5,004 bases of DNA from Melioribacteraceae bacterium. GTDB taxonomy: Bacteria > Bacteroidota > Ignavibacteria > Ignavibacteriales > Melioribacteraceae. The position numbers and the translations under genes were made by a program. The notes below the pieces were generated by a model. The model saw only the letters and a list, made by a program, of their open reading frames with translations, did not search any database and was not told the origin of the DNA. Location of the stretch: the NCBI GenBank assembly GCA_015494845.1, contig WGAL01000280.1:1-5004 (forward strand), written 5' to 3'. The first letter of the stretch is position 1; the number at the start of each line of letters is the position of its first letter. Positions 1 to 5,004 of the stretch are shown here, in pieces.

Positions 1-162
1 ATTATAAACAGAATCAACGGAAAAACTACGACGTTTGTTTCGCAAAAAATTTCTGGGAAAATTAACGCGCTGTTATTCGACGGAAAATTCCTTTGGGCTG
101 GCGACGAAGACGGCTTGTATAAAATTAAAATAGCAAACAAATTGTTTAATTGGAGTAATTAA
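1..162 (+). CDS. C-terminal end of a probable beta-propeller protein (5' end outside window)
   Basis: Frame 1 is open from the first base to the TAA at 160-162 (53 codons); the other two forward frames are closed early. Residues 21-44 of this fragment contain the pattern INALLFDGKFLWAGDEDGLY followed by KIKI, which resembles one blade of a beta-propeller of the kind found in two-component-regulator propeller and WD/kelch-like repeats (a strand, a D-G-K turn, then L-W-x-G-x-x-x-G-L-Y). The protein ends 13 residues after this blade, so the propeller is probably at or near the C-terminus. Its stop overlaps the next start by one base (TAATG), which suggests it is co-transcribed with the heptose genes. 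The role cannot be named from this fragment: it could be an envelope or periplasmic propeller protein, or part of a sensor. The reading frame is well supported; the fold is inferred from one blade only. Confidence 0.7.
   Translation: MINRINGKTTTFVSQKISGKINALLFDGKFLWAGDEDGLYKIKIANKLFNWSN
152..155 (+). promoter_or_regulatory. Shine-Dalgarno site for rfaE1
   Basis: GGAG lies six bases before the ATG at 162, inside the last codons of the upstream gene. The normal spacing supports the ATG at 162 as the start. Confidence 0.6.
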
Positions 163-1154
163 TGATTTCTAAAACTCGTTTGGAAGAAATTAAAAATAAT
201 ATTAGCGGCAAGAAAATTATCGTTCTCGGCGATATGATGTTGGACGGCTATTTCTGGGGCGAGGTTTCGCGCGTTTCGCCGGAAGCGCCGGTGCCGGTTG
301 TGGAACTCGATAAAGAGTTTTACCGTTTCGGTGGCGCGGCAAACGTTGCGAATAATCTCGCGCATTTGCAAACGGAATCAGTTCCGGTCGGATTAATCGG
401 GAACGACGAATACGGCGAAATTTTCAAGAACTTATTGATGGAAGAAAATATAAGCGACGACGGAATTTTGATTGACGAGAATCGTCCGACAACGACCAAG
501 ATTAGAGTTATCGCGGGCAATCAACACGTCGTAAGAATCGACAAGGAAATTAAATCCGAAATTTCCCGCGAAACCGAGGACAGAATTTTGGATTTTTTGC
601 GAAACAAAATCGCGGAAACCGACGCGATTATTTTACAGGATTACAACAAAGGAATTTTTACCAAAAGAATTATTTCGGAAACGATAAAACTTGCAAACGA
701 AAACGAAGTTCCGGTTACGGTTGACCCGAAGTTCTTGAATTTTTTCGAATACAAAAACGTTACCGTGTTCAAACCGAATAAACACGAAACGGCGACCGCG
801 CTCGGCGTAAAAATTACAAACGACGACGAACTGAAATTTGCCGGCGAAAAATTAATCGAAAAACTGAACGCAAAATACGTTTTGCTGACGTTGAGCGAAC
901 AAGGAAGCGCGCTTTTCGAAAACGGAAAAAGCGGCTACAAACATATTCCTACAAAAGCGCGAAAAGTTGCGGACGTTTCCGGCGCCGGCGATACGGTAAT
1001 TGCGACGCTTACGACGGTTCTTGCCGCCGGCGGAACGGCGGAGGAAGCGGCTTATCTCGCAAACTTTGCAGGCGGACTTGTGTGCGAGGAAGTTGGAATT
1101 GTTCCTATTGATTTGGACAAACTTTTCGGGCAAGCGATTGCGGAGGCGGAATGA
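162..1154 (+). CDS. rfaE1: D-glycero-beta-D-manno-heptose-7-phosphate kinase (HldA/RfaE1)
   Basis: A 330-residue PfkB/ribokinase-family sugar kinase. The enzyme uses ATP to convert D-glycero-D-manno-heptose 7-phosphate to the 1,7-bisphosphate in the cytoplasm, an early step of ADP-heptose synthesis for the LPS core. Visible motifs: GDMMLD at residues 23-28, followed by a W-G-x-V-S-R-x-S-P-E-A-P-V-P-V-V stretch (32-47) typical of RfaE kinases; the N-terminal PfkB signature GGAANVANN (57-65); QDYNKG (159-164); DPK (188-190); KPNKHE (204-209); and the C-terminal PfkB signature DVSGAGDT (271-278), whose Asp277 is the expected catalytic base. Length fits a stand-alone kinase; E. coli HldE instead fuses this domain to the adenylyltransferase that is the next gene here. 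The ATG at 162 has a GGAG six bases upstream. The gene overlaps its upstream neighbour by 1 base and rfaE2 by 4 (ATGA). No key motif is missing. The family call is firm; substrate specificity rests on family motifs and on the neighbouring rfaE2. Confidence 0.95.
   Translation: MISKTRLEEIKNNISGKKIIVLGDMMLDGYFWGEVSRVSPEAPVPVVELDKEFYRFGGAANVANNLAHLQTESVPVGLIGNDEYGEIFKNLLMEENISDDGILIDENRPTTTKIRVIAGNQHVVRIDKEIKSEISRETEDRILDFLRNKIAETDAIILQDYNKGIFTKRIISETIKLANENEVPVTVDPKFLNFFEYKNVTVFKPNKHETATALGVKITNDDELKFAGEKLIEKLNAKYVLLTLSEQGSALFENGKSGYKHIPTKARKVADVSGAGDTVIATLTTVLAAGGTAEEAAYLANFAGGLVCEEVGIVPIDLDKLFGQAIAEAE
1142..1146 (+). promoter_or_regulatory. Shine-Dalgarno site for rfaE2
   Basis: GGAGG inside the last codons of the kinase gene, four bases before the ATG at 1151 (five to six bases is more usual). 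With the ATGA overlap it supports this start and suggests re-initiation by ribosomes finishing rfaE1. Confidence 0.55.
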
Positions 1155-1636
1155 GCGCGATTGTTAAAGATTGGAACAAGTTAAAATCGGAAATCGACAA
1201 ACTAAAACGCGAAGGAAAGAAAATCGTTTTTACAAACGGTTGCTTTGATATTTTGCACGCCGGACACGTCGATTATCTTTTGAAAGCGAAAGAATTGGGC
1301 GACGCGCTCGTTGTTGGCTTAAACAGCGACGCTTCAATTTCTCGCATAAAGGGAAACGCGCGTCCGATTGTTCCTTTCGAGGAAAGAGCGTTTGTAATGG
1401 CAAACTTAAAGCCGGTCGATTTCGTTACGATTTTCGAGGAAGACACGCCTTACGAATTAATTAAAACAATCGTTCCGGATTACCTTGTAAAAGGCGCGGA
1501 TTGGGCGGACGAGGACATTGTGGGACGCGATATTGTAATTGCCAACGGCGGCGAAATTAAAAGAATCGAATTTACCGTCCGGCAATCGACTTCCAAAATA
1601 ATCAAAACGATTCTCGAGAAAAACGGTTGTCGATGA
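1151..1636 (+). CDS. rfaE2: D-glycero-beta-D-manno-heptose-1-phosphate adenylyltransferase (HldC/RfaE2)
   Basis: A 161-residue cytidylyltransferase-like nucleotidyltransferase. The family transfers AMP from ATP to D-glycero-beta-D-manno-heptose 1-phosphate, giving ADP-heptose and pyrophosphate in the cytoplasm. HldD then epimerises the product for LPS core assembly. Visible motifs: FTNGCFDILHAGH at residues 27-39, with the HxGH nucleotide-binding signature at 36-39; SDASISRIKG (59-68); RPI (71-73) and ERAFVMANL (78-86); LVKGADW (112-118); and RQSTSKII near the C-terminus (144-151), the counterpart of the STxxI nucleotide-binding motif of this superfamily. Length matches stand-alone RfaE2 proteins. 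The start at 1151 has GGAGG four bases upstream and overlaps the kinase stop by 4 bases. Gene order (kinase then nucleotidyltransferase) equals the domain order of fused HldE. ADP rather than GDP activation is inferred from the RfaE2 family and the partner kinase, not proven by sequence. Confidence 0.95.
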   Translation: MSAIVKDWNKLKSEIDKLKREGKKIVFTNGCFDILHAGHVDYLLKAKELGDALVVGLNSDASISRIKGNARPIVPFEERAFVMANLKPVDFVTIFEEDTPYELIKTIVPDYLVKGADWADEDIVGRDIVIANGGEIKRIEFTVRQSTSKIIKTILEKNGCR

Positions 1637-2358
1637 ATTCCGGGCAAGAGCAAAATAACGTCCAAAAAGAAAAGCGCAAAAAGTTCAAGCGTTCGGCTTT
1701 TCATATCGGCGTGAACATTTTCGTCGGCATTCTCGTCGCGGTTCTCGTTTTGCTGTTGCTTGCAATCGGATTTATGCAAACTTCGACTTTCAGAGAATAT
1801 TTGCGCGGAAAAATAATAGAGGAAGTAAACGCAAACGTAAACGGTAAATTTTTCCTCGACGAAATCGACGGAACAATTTTAACGACTATCGAACTGAAAA
1901 ATTTCGGATTTATTCAAAACGGGGACACCGTAATTCACGTAAGCAAGTTCAATTCCTCGCTCGCCATAATGCCGCTTTTTACAAAGAAAATTTTGCTTAA
2001 AAAAATCGAACTTGAAAATCCGCAAATAAAATACGTTGAATTTTTGCCGGGCAAATGGTCGATTGACGAACTTTTTTCTTCTTCGCAAGAACCGCCTTCC
2101 GACACGGTTTCAGCCAAAGCCGATTCGGCGGAAGGTTCAACTTTCCCCTTTACAATTGAAGTCGCCAGATTGAAAATTACGAACGCGAGTTTAATTTACC
2201 GCGATTTTGTTCATAAAAATTCCGACAGCGTTTATAAATTCATAAATTACGACGATTTGAATCTGCAAAATCTAAATTTGGAATTAAACGCGGTTGCGAA
2301 TATTTCGAAAAACGATTTTTTCATCCGACTAAAAAAATTCAATTTTGATGGAACGTAA
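1633..2358 (+). CDS. tamB: TamB-like protein, N-terminal part (reading frame interrupted at 2356-2358)
   Basis: 241 codons from the ATG to an in-frame TAA at 2356-2358. Order of parts: a Lys/Arg-rich cytoplasmic tail (residues 11-20), a single membrane segment (about 25-48, FVGILVAVLVLLLLAIGF core) acting as a signal anchor, then a TamB/AsmA-type N-terminal domain. The latter shows the family pattern of a conserved Y-L-R-G-K segment (57-60), a D-E-I-D-G-T-I-L-T-T-I-E-L-K-N-F block (76-91), K-K-I-L-L-K-K-I-E-L-E-N-P (118-130), and G-K-W-S-I-D-E-L (140-147). A Ser/Pro/Ala-rich linker follows (149-170). TamB proteins span the periplasm as beta-rich bridges between inner and outer membrane and are linked to phospholipid transport and outer-membrane biogenesis. 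The ATG at 1633 is chosen because it forms an ATGA overlap with rfaE2. A TTG at 1627 is also in frame but has no advantage. No strong Shine-Dalgarno is seen (GAG at 1616-1618 is 14 bases away), so coupling to rfaE2 is likely. Only a fifth or less of a normal TamB is present before the stop; homology resumes at once in another frame. Confidence 0.85.
   Translation: MNSGQEQNNVQKEKRKKFKRSAFHIGVNIFVGILVAVLVLLLLAIGFMQTSTFREYLRGKIIEEVNANVNGKFFLDEIDGTILTTIELKNFGFIQNGDTVIHVSKFNSSLAIMPLFTKKILLKKIELENPQIKYVEFLPGKWSIDELFSSSQEPPSDTVSAKADSAEGSTFPFTIEVARLKITNASLIYRDFVHKNSDSVYKFINYDDLNLQNLNLELNAVANISKNDFFIRLKKFNFDGT
2346..2358 (+). other. Frameshift junction within the TamB-like gene
   Basis: The upstream frame reads F-N-F-D-G-T and stops at TAA 2356-2358. 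The downstream frame, one base back, is closed by TGA at 2346-2348 and is open from TGG at 2349 to the window end, reading W-N-V-K-P-F-R-L-K-N-L-E-L. The change of frame must therefore fall inside this 13-base interval. Adding one base restores a continuous protein, for example a third A in the AA at 2352-2353 (giving D-G-N-V-K-P) or a T before the TGG at 2349 (giving D-W-N-V-K-P). A net loss of one base (or gain of two) is the simplest explanation. The sequence alone cannot separate a real mutation from a read or assembly error. Confidence 0.85.
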
Positions 2359-5004
2359 AGCCGTTCAGGTTAAAAAATCTTGAACTGACCGCGCACGTTG
2401 CGCCGGACTATACCGAATTAAAAAATTTCAGATTACAAACAGACAGCGCCGATATAAAAATCGCGGCGAAGTTAAACGGCTTTTCGCTTGCTGAAGGTTT
2501 TGCTTTCAAAAAAGATTTGCCGGCTAAGGTTCAACTTTCCGCCGAGCCGTTTTGCTTCCGCGATTTGGATACGTTTTTGCCGAGTTTGCATTTTCTCAGA
2601 GGAAAGATAAACGCGAAGTTAAACGCAAACGGCAAGTTCGGCGATTTGAAAATTTCGAAATTAAATTTGGAAACCGGTGAAACAAATCTTGCGCTGAAAG
2701 GAAAATTAAAAAATTTGCACGACGCCAAAAAACTTTACATCGACGCCGGAATTGCCGGTTCGATAAATTACGACGAAGTAGATAAACTGCTCGCCGGTTT
2801 GGATTTGCCGAAGTTTAACAATCTAAAACTCGATAGCGTATCGCTTACTTTTTCCGGCGAACCGCTTAAATTCGACGCGACCGTTTCCGCAAAAATCGAT
2901 ACCGGGAAAATTCGCGCAAAAGCGTTTATGGATATTACCAAAACGCCAATCGTTTACGATTACGAAGTGGAAACCGTCAACCTCGATTTGCAGTCCGTTA
3001 TTAGTCAAAAAACAAACCTTAATCTTTCGGCAAAAGTTAAAGGACAAAGTTTTGATTTTACAAAATGGGCGGGAAGCGTAGAAGCAAAGATAAAAAAATC
3101 GGTTCTCGGTAGTTATTACGTTTCCTCGTTTGAGTTGAATTCGGAAAGCAAAAGCGGCGATATTTCGCTGAATCTAACGGGCGACGTAAACGGCGGATGT
3201 GTAAAACTTAATTCGGAGTTGAATCTCAATAAAGAAAACGAGTTCGCATATTTGAAAGGTAAAATCGCAAATCTGAATTTGGCGAAAATTCTCAACGATA
3301 CTTCGTTTGCCTCGAACATTAATTTGGATTTGTCGCTTAATGCGGAAAACTTTTCCTCGAACGATATTTCAGCCGATTTGCAAATCGATTTTGACTCGAC
3401 GGAATACAGAGGAAGCAAAGTTTTCAGCGGCAAAAAACTCGCTTTTTCAATTTGGAATGATTCTGAAAAACGCCACGTTGAATTGCGCAGTCCGGTTATC
3501 GACGCGGAGTTTGTCGGGAAATACGATTACAATGTTTTGGCGGATTTGCTAATCGCGCAATTTATGCGCGCGGAAAAAATTCTCGATAACGATTTCTACG
3601 CTAAAATCGGCGAAAGGGAAAAAACGGTTACGGGAAATACCGAACAATTTCCCGAAACCGAAATCAATTACAACATTGTGTTTAATCCTGCGGACGTTTG
3701 GGCGAAAATTTTTAACATTAACGCGTTTACCGTTGGCGGCTATTCGTTCGGCGAAATACGGAACGCGAAAGACGAATTTTATTTTAACAACAATTCTTAT
3801 TTTTCCGAGTTCATTTACGTGGACGGCGATAATTTGTTTTATCTCGAAAACGCAAATCTCAAAGCCAAATTGCAAAATTCCAATCTTGTAAACGACGTGG
3901 ACAGTCTTTCGATTGTCGCGTCGGTAAAAGGCGACAAAATCGTAGCCGGCGCGGAAATTACCGACGCAAATATTTCTTTGATTATCAACGGCGGGAACGC
4001 GTCGCTCGGCGCTTCGGCGATTATCGATTCTTCCGTGAACGTTCAAAGCGCGGCGAGCGTTTTATCGCTTAAAGACGGCGACGAAATCACTTTCGATTTG
4101 TTGCGGCTTTCCACAAAAAACATTTCTTGGAACGCAAAAGAGCCGGTTAAGTTGTTCTTTACGAATCGCGGAATCGAGTTCAAGAATTTTTCGCTGTTCA
4201 ACGGAGACGCAAAACTTTCGGTTCTCGGCAGATTGGCTCTCGCCGGAGACGGATATTCCGATTTGAAAATCAGTCTTGAAAAAACCCAAGTTAAAACAAT
4301 CGACGCGATGTTTTTTAACAACGCGCTTGGCTTCGACGGAAATTTATCGGTAAACGCGCGCTTTGCCGGAACGCTAACTTCTCCGAAAATCGAAACAAAT
4401 GCGTCTTGCATCGGATTTTCTTACGACAAAGCGTTTTTCGGAAATATTTTACTGAACGCGTCGTATGAAAATTCCCTGACTTCCGTTAATCTGAAAATGG
4501 TAAATCCGAAATTCGGCGCAATCGAAACGCCGTTTAAACTGAACGGAACAATCGAAAAGGATTTTTTCGGCGATACAAATCAAAGAGGAAATATCGATTT
4601 GCATTTTACCGCAAAGGATTTCCGTCTGAAAGTCCTTTCCCCGCTTATTGAGGATTTGCAACACATCAGAGGCAAGTTGAACGCCGATTTGAAAATCAGC
4701 GGCGATTTGGAAAATCCTTCCTACGACGGTTTTGTGAATTTGAAAAAAGGCGGATTTTACGTAACCGCAAACGGTCTCGATTACAAAGCCGGCGGCGAAA
4801 TTGCGTTCGAAGATAAAATTCTAAACATTAAAGATTTCTACGTTAAAAACGATTCGCTTTCCGGCTTTAACGGACGCGTCGATTTGAAAGGAAAAATTTC
4901 TCTCGACAAATACAAATTCAACGTTCTCGGTATTGAACTCAACGGCGGACTCGGTTTGCTTTCCGACAAAACCAAATACATCAATCCGTTCTTTTACGGC
5001 AATC
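2349..5004 (+). CDS. tamB: TamB-like protein, central and C-terminal part (continues past window end)
   Basis: Codons starting at 2349 are open for 885 codons to the right edge. I read every codon and found no stop. The coordinates mark the open frame, not a true start: its first ATG is at 2928 and its first TTG at 2517, neither with a convincing ribosome site, so this is the rest of the gene begun at 1633 rather than an independent gene. The protein is rich in alternating polar/hydrophobic beta-strand stretches with many N, K, D and S residues and no membrane segment, as expected for the periplasmic beta-taco/groove of TamB and AsmA-like proteins. Near the right edge (about 4665-4880) lies a block typical of the TamB C-terminal domain (DUF490/PF04357): I-R-G-K-L-N-A-D-L-K-I-S-G-D-L-E-N-P, then G-G-F-Y-V, G-L-D-Y-K-A-G-G-E-I, I-K-D-F-Y-V and G-R-V-D-L-K-G-K-I. 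Joined to the 5' part the product is about 1,120 residues to the window edge. TamB proteins usually run longer, so a few hundred residues are probably missing on the right. Closest alternative: another AsmA-like clan member (YhdP, YicH or similar), made less likely by the DUF490-type block. Confidence 0.85.

Noticed and set aside
1627..1632. TTG at 1627 as the start of the TamB-like gene
   Set aside because: It adds only two residues, has no Shine-Dalgarno and is a rarer start codon, while the ATG at 1633 forms the ATGA overlap also used between rfaE1 and rfaE2.
162..1636. A novel biosynthetic or defence system
   Set aside because: Both complete genes match well-known ADP-heptose enzymes in motif content and length, and the third is TamB-like; nothing suggests defence or secondary metabolism.
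2331..2337. Programmed -1 frameshift at A7 as an explanation for the split gene
   Set aside because: Slipping -1 here runs into TGA at 2346-2348 after three codons, and the other shifted frame also stops soon after, so it cannot join the two parts under the standard code.
2928..2930. ATG at 2928 as the start of an independent second gene
   Set aside because: It lies 579 bases into an already open, TamB-like frame with no ribosome site, so the sequence before it would be left unexplained.
3307..3891. Short + strand open frames at 3307-3552 and 3676-3891
   Set aside because: They are internal and out of frame with the TamB-like coding frame, which is open throughout. Their translations are Arg/Thr/Ile-rich with no family pattern.
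3549..4046. Long antisense open frame (165 codons) on the minus strand, and similar antisense frames across 159-1779 and 1879-4664
   Set aside because: They lie opposite a frame with continuous TamB- or heptose-gene protein character. Their composition (runs of F, R, N, I, V) is what reverse reading of Lys/Glu/Asn/Phe-rich codons gives, and none shows a recognisable domain or ribosome site.
1..5004. Promoter, terminator, riboswitch, tRNA/rRNA, insertion sequence, CRISPR array or attachment site
   Set aside because: The coding frames fill the window with no gaps. I saw no convincing hairpin plus T-run, direct-repeat array or inverted-repeat pair.

Overview
The window reads as a compact, single-direction gene run (all on the + strand) from a Gram-negative, LPS-making bacterium. 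The evidence is a matched pair of ADP-heptose (LPS inner core) genes followed by a TamB-like envelope protein. Base composition looks moderately AT-rich (AAA, GAA and ATT codons are common), and no phylum marker is present. The split heptose kinase/adenylyltransferase and the beta-propeller upstream would fit the Bacteroidota/Ignavibacteriota/Fibrobacterota side of the tree. That placement is a low-confidence inference.

Layout: (1) 1-162, the last 53 codons of a gene that enters from the left, whose end looks like a beta-propeller blade. (2) 162-1154, D-glycero-beta-D-manno-heptose-7-phosphate kinase (rfaE1/hldA), complete. (3) 1151-1636, D-glycero-beta-D-manno-heptose-1-phosphate adenylyltransferase (rfaE2/hldC), complete. 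(4) 1633 to the right edge, one long TamB-like gene carried in two reading frames. Its 5' part (membrane anchor and N-terminal domain) ends at a TAA at 2356-2358. The rest continues without a stop from 2349 to 5004 in the frame one base back, with no usable start of its own. This is most simply a one-base loss (real mutation or sequencing/assembly error) inside 2346-2358.

The four genes overlap by 1, 4 and 4 bases (TAATG, ATGA, ATGA). There is no intergenic DNA, and no promoter, terminator, RNA gene, mobile element or CRISPR is visible. The arrangement implies one transcript with coupled translation, whose promoter lies left of the window.

Functionally, RfaE1 phosphorylates heptose-7-phosphate at C1. 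After removal of the 7-phosphate by GmhB (not in the window), RfaE2 makes the ADP-activated sugar that, after HldD epimerisation, feeds heptosyltransferases building the LPS core. TamB-family proteins bridge the inner and outer membranes and are linked to phospholipid transport and outer-membrane biogenesis, so the cluster has an outer-membrane theme. I see no sign of a previously undescribed system. The frameshift in the TamB-like gene is the one observation that clearly deserves checking.
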